From Demequina maris (lineage in GTDB: Bacteria; Actinomycetota; Actinomycetes; Actinomycetales; Demequinaceae): a stretch of DNA of 41,317 bases. The position numbers and the translations under genes were made by a program. Below, in pieces: positions 25,723 to 32,237 of this stretch (its first letter is position 1; each line of letters begins with the position of its first letter). Under the pieces are notes generated by a model. It searched no databases and was not told where the DNA came from. It saw only the letters and a program-made list of their open reading frames with translations. The DNA lies in the NCBI RefSeq assembly GCF_000971155.1, contig NZ_BBLX01000001.1:1-41317 (forward strand), written 5' to 3'.

Positions 25723-26352
25723 TTACTGGATCAGGTAGATCACGGCGAACAGCGCGATCCACACCACGTCGACGAAGTGCCAGTAGTACGAGACGACGAT
25801 CGTGGTCGTGGCCTCGTGCGTGCCGAACTTCTTCGCGGCGAACGAGCGCGCGAGCACGAACAGCATGGCGATGAGCCCGCCGAGCACGTGCAGGCCGTGG
25901 AAGCCGGTGGTCAGGTAGAAGACGGAGCCGTACGGGCTCGACGAGATCGTCAGGCCCTCCGAGATGAGCGCCGCGTACTCGTACACCTGGCCGGCGATGA
26001 ACACCGAGCCCATGATGTAGGTGAGCACGAACCACTCGTGCATGCCCCAGCCCTTGAACTGGTACAGCTTCCCGGTGCGTCGGCGCTGGTAGCGCTCGGC
26101 TGCCCACACGCCCGCCTGGGCGGTGAAGGAGGACAGCACCAGGACGGTGGTGTTGGCGAGGGCGAAGGGGATGTTCAGCAGCTCGGTCTTGTCGGCCCAG
26201 ACCTCGGGAACCTGAGCGCGCAGCGTGAAGTACATCGCGAAAAGACCCGCGAAGAACATCAGCTCGGAGCTCAGCCACACGATGGTGCCGACGGCTACCT
26301 GATTGGGCCGGGTCGCGTGGATGGGCGACGGCGCAGTCGTGGCGTGGGACAT
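25723..26352 (-). CDS. ctaE: Cytochrome c oxidase subunit III
   Basis: 209 residues, five membrane helices, the short form typical of actinobacteria (no first two helices of the mitochondrial form). Conserved: [32 protein letters not shown] and [20 protein letters not shown]. The subunit stabilises the proton/oxygen path of subunit I. Two in-frame ATGs exist; the one at 26352 ([10 protein letters not shown]) is preferred because reverse-strand TTTAAT (26365-26360) ends 7 bases before it. It heads ctaE-qcrC-qcrA-qcrB, so bc1 and oxidase subunits are made from one transcript. Confidence 0.96.
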   Translation of the reverse strand: MSHATTAPSPIHATRPNQVAVGTIVWLSSELMFFAGLFAMYFTLRAQVPEVWADKTELLNIPFALANTTVLVLSSFTAQAGVWAAERYQRRRTGKLYQFKGWGMHEWFVLTYIMGSVFIAGQVYEYAALISEGLTISSSPYGSVFYLTTGFHGLHVLGGLIAMLFVLARSFAAKKFGTHEATTTIVVSYYWHFVDVVWIALFAVIYLIQ

Positions 26353-26359
26353 AGGTCCC

Positions 26360-26489
26360 ATTAAAGCGTACGGAGCACCCGGGACTCACCATCCAACGGC
26401 CGGGAGCGGTGGCGTGTTCCCGATGCCGCGTCCGAGATGTCCGATCGGACGCGCGGCGGGGCGGAGCGCCCCAGGTGTCGTGCCAGAAT
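26360..26489. promoter_or_regulatory. Divergent promoter region of ctaE-qcrCAB and the receiver-domain gene
   Basis: Reverse-strand TTTAAT (26365-26360) precedes ctaE by 7 bases. Forward CAGAAT (26484-26489) precedes the ATG at 26497 by 7 bases. About 118 bp separate the two boxes, enough for regulator binding, in contrast to the tight divergent pairs elsewhere in the window. Confidence 0.5.
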
Positions 26490-26496
26490 GGGCGCC

Positions 26497-26919
26497 ATGA
26501 GCGACGTGGTCAAGCACGAGTCCGGGGACGTGGACGTCCGCAAGGCTCGCATCCTCCTGTACAGCGACGATCGCAACGTGCGCGAGAAGGTGCGCTTCGC
26601 GGTCGGGCCGACCACCCACGGCCGTCCCATCGAGTGGACCGAGACCGCGACGCACGCCGCCGTCACCGAGCAGCTCGACCGCCACGCGTTCGACCTCGTC
26701 ATCCTCGACGGCGAGACCGCGAAGGTGGGCGGCATGGCCGTGGCGCGGCAGATGCGGCACGAGCTGTACGTGTGCCCGCCGATCCTGCTGCTCGTCGGCC
26801 GCCCCGGCGACGCCTGGCTCGCCACGTGGTCCGAGGCCGATGCGGCGGTGTCCCACCCGCTCGACCCGTTCGTCGTGCGCGACGCGGTCGACTCGTTCTT
26901 CGCGCCCGCGACCGCCTGA
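26497..26919 (+). CDS. Orphan receiver-domain (response-regulator-like) protein, atypical
   Basis: 140 residues consisting of a single receiver-like domain and no output domain. The fold is seen in RILLYSDDRNVREKVRFAVG (acidic pair 24-25), FDLVILDGE (Asp71 at the phospho-acceptor position) and a last segment VSHPLDPFVVRDAVDSFF. The conserved lysine, normally in KPF, is His120 and the usual Thr/Ser after strand 4 is Gly (LLLVGRPGD), so normal phosphorylation switching is doubtful. The ATG at 26497 follows CAGAAT by 7 bases; a second ATG 9 bases upstream overlaps that box. It is 11 bases upstream of trpD and divergent from ctaE. Confidence 0.75.
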   Translation: MSDVVKHESGDVDVRKARILLYSDDRNVREKVRFAVGPTTHGRPIEWTETATHAAVTEQLDRHAFDLVILDGETAKVGGMAVARQMRHELYVCPPILLLVGRPGDAWLATWSEADAAVSHPLDPFVVRDAVDSFFAPATA

Positions 26920-26930
26920 GGCCCGCGACG

Positions 26931-27971
26931 ATGGCGACGCTCCAGGACCTGCTCGCGCGCCTCGTCGAGCATGAGGACCTCACCTCGGAGGAGACGGCGG
27001 CGGTCATGGACTCGGTCCTGACCGATTCCGCGTCGCCCGTCGCGATGGGTGCGTTCCTCGCCGCCCTGCGCGTGAAGCGGGAGACGCCCGCGGAGGTCGC
27101 CGGCCTCGCCGCCGCGATGCTCGAGCACGCCATCCGCTTCGAGGTGCCGGGCCGCACCGTCGACATCGTCGGCACGGGCGGCGACGGCGCCCACACCGTC
27201 AACATCTCGACGATGGCGTCGATCGTCATCGCGGGCGCGGGCCCGACCGTGGTGAAGCACGGCAACCGCGCCGCGACCTCGAAGTCCGGCTCCGCCGACG
27301 TGCTCGGCGCGCTGGGCGTGCGCCTCGACCTGCCCGTCGAGCGCGTCAAGGAGCTCGCGACCGAGGTGGGCATCACGTTCTGCTTCGCGCAGGTGTTCCA
27401 CCCGTCGATGCGCTTCGCGATGCCGATCCGCAAGGAGCTGGGCATCCCGACGACCTTCAACATCCTCGGCCCGCTCACCAACCCCGCGCAGCCGCAGGCG
27501 ACCGCGATCGGCTCCTCGTCGCTGCGCGTGTCGCCGGTGCTCGCGGGCGTGATCGCGTCGCAGGGCCGCGAGGCGCTGGTCTTCCACGGCGACGACGGCC
27601 TCGACGAGCTCGCGCCCACCGGCGCGGCCACCGTATGGGAGGTGCGCGGCGGGGGAGTGACCGAGCTGCGTCTCGACCCGGTGGGCGACCTCGGCCTCGA
27701 CCGCATCGTGCTCGAGGACCTGCGCGGAGGCGAGGCGGAGGAGAACGCGGCGGTGGTCCGGGACATCCTCGCCGGCGCCACCGGCCCCGTGCGCGACACC
27801 GTGGTGCTGAACGCCGCCGCGGGCCTCGTCGCGGACGCGACGCTGCCCGGAACCGCGAGCGGGACGTTGGTCGAGCGCTTCGAGGCGGGCATCGAGCATG
27901 CCGCGCGCGCGATCGACACGGGCGCCGCGTCCGACCTGCTCGACCGCTGGGTCGCCGCGACCCAGGCCTGA
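26931..27971 (+). CDS. trpD: Anthranilate phosphoribosyltransferase
   Basis: Transfers phosphoribose from PRPP to anthranilate, the second step of tryptophan synthesis. 346 residues, usual length. Conserved PRPP/anthranilate sites: DIVGTGGDGAHTVNISTM (GTGGDG 81-86) and VVKHGNRAATSKSGSADVL (KHGNRA 109-114), with later FNILGPLTNPA and HGDDGLDELAPT. No other trp gene is nearby; the gene stands 11 bases after the receiver-domain gene and is probably cotranscribed with it. Its location beside ctaE-qcrCAB recurs in other actinobacteria such as mycobacteria. Convergent with the DnaQ-UvrC gene (31 bp gap, no clear hairpin). Confidence 0.97.
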   Translation: MATLQDLLARLVEHEDLTSEETAAVMDSVLTDSASPVAMGAFLAALRVKRETPAEVAGLAAAMLEHAIRFEVPGRTVDIVGTGGDGAHTVNISTMASIVIAGAGPTVVKHGNRAATSKSGSADVLGALGVRLDLPVERVKELATEVGITFCFAQVFHPSMRFAMPIRKELGIPTTFNILGPLTNPAQPQATAIGSSSLRVSPVLAGVIASQGREALVFHGDDGLDELAPTGAATVWEVRGGGVTELRLDPVGDLGLDRIVLEDLRGGEAEENAAVVRDILAGATGPVRDTVVLNAAAGLVADATLPGTASGTLVERFEAGIEHAARAIDTGAASDLLDRWVAATQA

Positions 27972-28002
27972 GGCCCCGCGAGACGAGAGGCGGCTCGGCC
28001 GT

Positions 28003-29730
28003 TCAGCCCTGCGCGCCGCGGACCAGCGGCCGCGCGTCGCGGTCGGCGCGCCGCGCCTCGACCCAGCGTGCGTGGCGTCCCGCCCCCGCGACCGGGCTCG
28101 ACCACTCGCCGTCGACGTACAGCAGCCGGGTGCCCGGCGTCTCGATCCACCGCGACACGAGCTCGCGCTCCTCGATCAGCACGTCCTCCTCGAGGCCGAG
28201 GTCGCCCGTGCGCGCCCGGAGCCGGTCCGCGGCGTCCCACACGCCCTCGGTCACGCGCTCGGTGCCGACCATCGCGCCGGCGCGGAAGGCCGCCACGTCC
28301 CAGCCGTCGTCGACGCGACGGACGGCGACGATCGCGCACCGGCCGAGCGAGGCGAGGCGCTGCGCCCGCATCGCGCCGTCGATCACCGCGCTGACCCCGT
28401 CGCGCAGCTCCGCCGCGCGCTCGTAGTCGAGCGCCTCGGCGCGCTCGGTGATCTGGCGCTCCAGCGCGGCCACGACCGGCGACGGGTCCGCGAGGAGGGC
28501 GTCGCGCGCGGCGTCCGCGGTGGCGTCGTAGCCCGACTCCGCGCCGCGCACGCATGGCGCCGCGCAGGCGCCGAGGTCCTTGAGTAGGCACGCGCGAGCG
28601 TTGGCGCGGGGCGTGATGGGCAGCCGTGTGGTGCAGGTGCGCACGCCGAGCGCGCCTTGCAGCACCTCGATCGCGAGCCGGGCATCGGAACCGGACCGCA
28701 TGGGTCCGAGCGCGCCCTCGGGTCCCGCGACCGACCTCGAGACCACGAGGCGCGGGTACCGCTCGTCGGTGAGCCGCACCCACGGGGTGCGCTCTGGACG
28801 CGCGGAGCGGCGGTTGTAGCGCGGCCGGTGCTCGGCGATGAGGCGCACCTCGCGGACGTTCGCCTCGAGCTCCGTCGCGCACACGATGGTGTCGACCCCG
28901 ACGGCGAGCTCGAGCATCTCGCGGATCGAGCGGCGCTGCTCCCCGGTGGTGAAGTACGACTTCACGCGCGCGCGCAGGTTCTTGGAGGTGCCCACGTACA
29001 GGCGCTCGCCGCGCGGCCCGCGGAACGTGTAGACGCCGGGCCGGGCGGGCACGCCCTCGGCCATCGAGGCCTTCTTGCGGATCGCCTCGGGCATCGGGTT
29101 GCGCAGCGCGTCGAGGTCCTCGCGGTGCGTGATGCCGAACGCCGCGATGCGCTCGAGCATCTTGTGGAGGATCTCCGAGGTGGCGCGCGCGTCCTCGAGC
29201 GCGCGGTGGTTGGGCTCCACCACGGTGCCGAACACGCGGGCGAGCGTGGACAGCTTCTTGTTGGGCGCCTCCTCCTTGGTGGTGGCGCGGCGGGCGAGCG
29301 TGACGGTGTCGACCACCTGGTTGCCGGGCCAGCGGTACCCGTGCTCCTTGCACGCGGCCCGCAGGAAGCCCGTGTCGAACGGCGCGTTGTGCGCGACGAG
29401 GACCGCGTCGCCGAGGAACTCGAGGAACGAGGGCAGCACCGTCTCGATCCGCGGCGCGGCGACGAGCATCGCGTCCGTGATGCCGGTGAGCGCGACGATC
29501 ATCGGGGGGATCGGCATGCCGGGGTCCACCAGGGTCTGGAACTCGCCGACGACCTCGCCGCCCCGGGTCTTCACGGCGCCGATCTCCGTGATGCGCGCCG
29601 TGCTGGGCGACGTCCCGGTGGTCTCGAGGTCGACCACCACGAACGTGGTGCGGTGCAGCGGCTCGCCCACGTCCTCGAACGAGCGCTGCTGGTGCAGGAG
29701 CTGCTCGACTGTGGAGGAGGGGCCGGTCAT
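28003..29730 (-). CDS. DEDD exonuclease - UvrC-like GIY-YIG nuclease fusion protein
   Basis: 575 residues in two nuclease parts. Residues ~28-195 form a DnaQ-like 3'-5' exonuclease: Asp34/Glu36 (VVDLETTGT), AHNAPFDTGFL (Asp119) and HRALEDARAT (His175, Asp180), a DEDDh set. Residues ~228-310 form a GIY-YIG domain (PGVYTFRG...RLYVGTSKNLRARVKSYF, then TELEANVREVRLIAEHRPRYN) like the UvrC N-terminus, followed by a C-rich segment and a UvrBC-like helical region (ERAEALDYERAAELRDG). The arrangement matches the actinobacterial DnaQ-UvrC/Cho-like protein family linked to excision repair. The C-terminal UvrC RNase-H/HhH part is absent. The start at 29730 follows reverse-strand TACGGT (29743-29738) by 7 bases. 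Confidence 0.92.
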   Translation of the reverse strand: MTGPSSTVEQLLHQQRSFEDVGEPLHRTTFVVVDLETTGTSPSTARITEIGAVKTRGGEVVGEFQTLVDPGMPIPPMIVALTGITDAMLVAAPRIETVLPSFLEFLGDAVLVAHNAPFDTGFLRAACKEHGYRWPGNQVVDTVTLARRATTKEEAPNKKLSTLARVFGTVVEPNHRALEDARATSEILHKMLERIAAFGITHREDLDALRNPMPEAIRKKASMAEGVPARPGVYTFRGPRGERLYVGTSKNLRARVKSYFTTGEQRRSIREMLELAVGVDTIVCATELEANVREVRLIAEHRPRYNRRSARPERTPWVRLTDERYPRLVVSRSVAGPEGALGPMRSGSDARLAIEVLQGALGVRTCTTRLPITPRANARACLLKDLGACAAPCVRGAESGYDATADAARDALLADPSPVVAALERQITERAEALDYERAAELRDGVSAVIDGAMRAQRLASLGRCAIVAVRRVDDGWDVAAFRAGAMVGTERVTEGVWDAADRLRARTGDLGLEEDVLIEERELVSRWIETPGTRLLYVDGEWSSPVAGAGRHARWVEARRADRDARPLVRGAQG

Positions 29731-29804
29731 GCGGACGACCGTACGTCAGCCCTCCGACAGCCACGCCGTGCTGTCCCCGGAACGGTGCTTGACCAGGCAT
29801 CACA

Positions 29805-29896
29805 TTGCGATGTCAGACCCCCTCCCTAGCGTGGGAGACGTCGTGAGGAGCACGGCGCACGTGCGGGAGATGCACGGGACACCGGTGACGGGAGGG
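29805..29896 (+). promoter_or_regulatory. Promoter, leader and RBS of the CxxC small-protein gene
   Basis: TTGCGA (29805-29810), 16 bases, then TAGCGT (29827-29832) form a plausible -35/-10 pair, giving a leader of ~65 bases. GGAGGG (29891-29896) lies 7 bases before the ATG at 29904. Confidence 0.45.
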
Positions 29897-29903
29897 CAGT
29901 GGG

Positions 29904-30104
29904 ATGCTGATCGATTGCGACTCGTGCGAGATGCGCGGCCGGGGCTGCGGCGACTGCGTCGTGTCGTTCCTGACGATCGAGGTGCGGCCGACGGACAGGT
30001 CGCGCGTCGAGCTCGACGACGACCAGGCGAACGCGCTCGACGCGCTGTCCGCCGGCGGCCTCGTGCCACCGCTGCGGCTCGTGAGGCCGCCGCGCGCGAG
30101 CTGA
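29904..30104 (+). CDS. Small CxxC-CxxC protein, conserved in actinobacteria
   Basis: 66 residues beginning MLIDCDSCEMRGRGCGDCVV. Cysteines at 5, 8, 15 and 18 form two CxxC pairs, the pattern of a zinc knuckle or a small metal/redox site. The C-terminal half (LDDDQANALDALSAGGLVPPLRLV) looks like an amphipathic helix plus the ending LVPPLRL I recognise from a conserved actinobacterial small protein of unknown function. It has a clear RBS and codon bias, so it is very likely real. It stands alone on the plus strand between two reverse-strand genes. Confidence 0.85.
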   Translation: MLIDCDSCEMRGRGCGDCVVSFLTIEVRPTDRSRVELDDDQANALDALSAGGLVPPLRLVRPPRAS

Positions 30105-30150
30105 CGCGCGGGAGCGCGCCGGGGGAGGGGGTCCACCGGCGCGCCCCGAG

Positions 30151-30172
30151 GCTGACGGCGTAGGCCGTCAGC
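30151..30172. terminator. Bidirectional terminator at the 3' end of the FAD oxidoreductase
   Basis: GCTGACGGC (30151-30159) pairs perfectly with GCCGTCAGC (30164-30172) around GTAG. The right arm includes the oxidoreductase stop codon (30168-30170). It also lies 47 bases past the CxxC gene stop. Confidence 0.7.
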
Positions 30173-31613
30173 GTCCGGCGCCGTGGCGCCGGAGGACGGT
30201 GCCGTCCGGGTCGTACGTCATCCGGACGGTGTCGAGGCGGTCGACCGCGACGCCCACGAGCGTGCGCTGCGCGACGGGGCGCTCGACGAAGTTCGCGTAC
30301 TGGTGCTCGCCCACCCACGGGCCGAGCGCGGCGAGCGCGAGGTCGACCATCGCCGAGGCCTGGTCGAGCGTCGCCGCGGGGGTGGCCGGGGCGATCGCGA
30401 CCGCCGCCACGACGCCGTCGAGGCCGGTGAGCGCCGCATCGTGCCCCTCGCCCAGGGCGAGCGCCCCGCCGAGGTGACGGAGGTCGGCGGCGACCACGCC
30501 GGCGCACTCGGGGCTGTCGATCGCGGACAGCCATGCGTCGATGGCGTCCTCGTCGAGCGACGACAGCACCACGCCCTCGGCGGCGCCCTCCGACGGGTCG
30601 GGCGGGTCCATCGCGAGGTGGCCGAGCGCCTCGAGCGGCGCCGGGCCTACGTCGTCCATGAGCGGCTCGAGGGCGCGCAGCGGCGCGAGCATGCGGTCCG
30701 CCAGCTCGGCCGAGCCGACGACGGCGGCCTGCACCAGCACGAACGAGCCGCCGCGGATGGGCTCGGGCAGCTCCTCGAGGTCCGGGAAGCGGAGCACGCG
30801 CGCGGTGGAGGTGATCTCGCGGGGCAGCGCCGGGAGCATGCGGGCCCAGGTCGTGAGCACCTCGCGGGCGCGCTCGCGCGGCCACCACAGGCTGCCCGCG
30901 GTGAGGCGCGGCACGTCGAACAGGCGCACCGTGAGCTCGGTCACGACGCCCGCGCCGCCGCCTCCGCGCAGCGCCCACCAGAGGTCGGCGTGCTCCGAGG
31001 GCGAGGCGATGAGCACCGCGCCGCCGGGCAGGGCGACGCGCGCGGACACGATCGATCCGGCGCCGAGGCCGTGAAGCCGGCCGAGCCAGCCGATGCCGCC
31101 GCCGAGGCAGTAGCCGACGACGCCGACGGTGCGCGAGGAGCCGGACAGCCCGGCGAGCCCGTGCGGGGCCGAGGCGTCGAGCACGTCGCCCCACGTCGCG
31201 CCGGCGCCGACGGTCGCGGTGCGCTGCTCGGGGTCGATCACGACGTACGACAGGGCCGCGGTGCGGAGCAGGATCGCGCCGGAGACGTCGCCGAGCGCGA
31301 TCGCGCCATGGCCGGTGCCCTGAGGTGCGACGCGGAGGTCCATGCGCGCCGCGAGTCGCAGCGTGCGGGAGACGTCCGCCTCGGAGCGGGCGAGGACGAC
31401 GGCGACGGGCCGCTGGTCGACGCCCAGCTGCCACGCGGCGCGGGCGGCGTCCCAGTCGGGGTCGGAGGGACGGACGACGTCGCCGTCGAGGAGGGCGGCG
31501 AGGTCGTCGAGGCCGGCGTCGAGCGCGGTGCCGGTCAGGGTGGTGCGGTGCGGGTTGGAGACGGTGGTGCGGGCGGCCGGTGTGGCGTCGAGCGCAGCGG
31601 TGGACAGGGACAT
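30168..31613 (-). CDS. FAD-dependent oxidoreductase (PCMH-type, BBE-like)
   Basis: 481 residues. A PCMH-type FAD-binding domain (about 65-240) contains APQGTGHGAIAL, where His102 is the likely covalent FAD anchor, and TVGVVGYCLGGGIGWLGR. The C-terminal part ends with the berberine-bridge-type HQYANFVE segment. In bicovalent relatives such as aclacinomycin oxidoreductase a Cys precedes the TVGVxG motif; here that position is Ser160, so a single covalent link is expected, although Cys169 is near. Substrate unknown: relatives oxidise sugars, alkaloids or natural products. The start at 31613 has GGAGGA 7 bases upstream. It is preceded by a leader repeat shared with the neighbouring 91-aa gene. 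There is no signal peptide. Confidence 0.88.
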   Translation of the reverse strand: MSLSTAALDATPAARTTVSNPHRTTLTGTALDAGLDDLAALLDGDVVRPSDPDWDAARAAWQLGVDQRPVAVVLARSEADVSRTLRLAARMDLRVAPQGTGHGAIALGDVSGAILLRTAALSYVVIDPEQRTATVGAGATWGDVLDASAPHGLAGLSGSSRTVGVVGYCLGGGIGWLGRLHGLGAGSIVSARVALPGGAVLIASPSEHADLWWALRGGGGAGVVTELTVRLFDVPRLTAGSLWWPRERAREVLTTWARMLPALPREITSTARVLRFPDLEELPEPIRGGSFVLVQAAVVGSAELADRMLAPLRALEPLMDDVGPAPLEALGHLAMDPPDPSEGAAEGVVLSSLDEDAIDAWLSAIDSPECAGVVAADLRHLGGALALGEGHDAALTGLDGVVAAVAIAPATPAATLDQASAMVDLALAALGPWVGEHQYANFVERPVAQRTLVGVAVDRLDTVRMTYDPDGTVLRRHGAGR

Positions 31614-31670
31614 GGTGGGTTCCTCCGGGGATGGATTCGCCACCATGCTGTTCCTGTCCGTTTTGTCCGA

Positions 31671-31731
31671 CCAGCCCCGAGTTGTGGTGCCACCCGGTCG
31701 GGTGCCCCCCGCGCGAGGGGCATCCGGCATG
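31671..31731 (-). repeat. Leader repeat, copy 1, upstream of the FAD oxidoreductase
   Basis: 31671-31695 is identical over 25 bp to 32169-32193; weaker similarity continues to 31731. On the reverse strand it reads through CCCC-N7-GGGG, then CACCC-N4-GGGTG, then the constant CACCACAACTCGGGGCTGG, and ends 57 bases before the start codon at 31613. Two small hairpins plus a constant tail suggest a cis-acting RNA or protein site. Confidence 0.75.
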
Positions 31732-31775
31732 GCGTGCCGTGCGAAGCCCCTGGCACGGGAGGCGCGGGGACGCGA

Positions 31776-31811
31776 CGACGCCCGCCGTGACCGGGGTCGC
31801 GACGGGCGTCG
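31776..31811 (-). terminator. Probable terminator of the 91-aa repeat-protein gene
   Basis: CGACGCCCG (31776-31784) pairs with CGGGCGTCG (31803-31811), with further pairing inside the loop. It begins 26 bases after the stop at 31838 on the reverse strand. Confidence 0.6.
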
Positions 31812-31837
31812 GGCGTGGTGCGGCGGGCGGATGGCCC

Positions 31838-32113
31838 TCAGCGCCGGGGGAACCGGGCGCCGATCGCGGGGCGTGAGGTGCCCGCGTAGGGCACCTCCAC
31901 GAGGGCGATCTCGGACCGCTCGGCCGCGGTGAGGTGCGGGAAGCGGGCGCCCACGGGGTGGGCGGGGACCGCGCGCGTCCGGGTGACGCGCTCGGCGGTC
32001 GCCGTCGGCTGGTGGCGGCGGGGGAAGCGGGCGCCCACCGGTGCCGGGACCCGCACGAGGGTGCGGTGGATGCTCGGGCCGGCGTGGATGCTCGCGAGGG
32101 TGGTGGCGGTCAT
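31838..32113 (-). CDS. 91-residue protein with three GARFP repeats, unknown function
   Basis: Begins MTATTLASIHAGPSIHRTLV. The peptide GARFP occurs at residues 27-31 (APVGARFPRR), 55-59 (HPVGARFPHL) and 85-89 (PAIGARFPRR, the C-terminus). Each is preceded by a V-x-V-P or AVP stretch, so the protein is essentially three imperfect repeats after a ~17-residue leader-like segment. The repeats differ at synonymous third positions (CGC/CGG, CCC/CCG), third positions are nearly all G or C, and GGAGGT lies 4 bases before the ATG: all signs of a translated gene. No cysteine, signal peptide or membrane helix. I do not recognise the family. It shares a leader repeat with the adjacent FAD oxidoreductase gene, so a substrate or precursor-peptide role is conceivable but unproven. 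Confidence 0.75.
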   Translation of the reverse strand: MTATTLASIHAGPSIHRTLVRVPAPVGARFPRRHQPTATAERVTRTRAVPAHPVGARFPHLTAAERSEIALVEVPYAGTSRPAIGARFPRR

Positions 32114-32156
32114 GGTGACCTCCGGGGTAGGTGGTGCCTCCAGGCTGCGAGCCCCC

Positions 32157-32165
32157 GCATCGTCC
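32157..32165. repeat. GCATCGTCC repeat in the leader of the 91-aa gene
   Basis: Exact copy of the window-wide 9-mer, preceded by C. It lies between leader-repeat copy 2 and the start codon at 32113, 4 bases from the edge of the leader repeat. Confidence 0.8.
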
Positions 32166-32168
32166 CCG

Positions 32169-32226
32169 CCAGCCCCGAGTTGTGGTGCCACCCGCGATGG
32201 TGTCCCCAGCGCGCGGGGCATCCGGC
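32169..32226 (-). repeat. Leader repeat, copy 2, upstream of the 91-aa repeat protein
   Basis: 25-bp identity with copy 1 (32169-32193), then about 30 bp of imperfect similarity ending in GCATCCGGCA on the plus strand. On the reverse strand it ends 55 bases before the start at 32113, matching the 57-base distance for copy 1. The reading frame relative to the downstream gene differs between copies, so what is conserved is nucleic acid, not peptide. Its distal end is within 12 bp of the fadD stop. Confidence 0.75.
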
Positions 32227-32237
32227 ACCTCGTGACG

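Noticed and set aside
31614..31732. N-terminal extension of the FAD oxidoreductase through the leader repeat
   Set aside because: An in-frame ATG exists in the repeat, but the second copy is in a different frame relative to its gene. The ATG at 31613 has GGAGGA at good spacing.
31671..32226. Match of the twin leader element to a known riboswitch class
   Set aside because: I compared the constant segment by memory with TPP, cobalamin, SAM, fluoride, ZTP and SAH aptamer cores and saw none of their signature bases, so no class is claimed.
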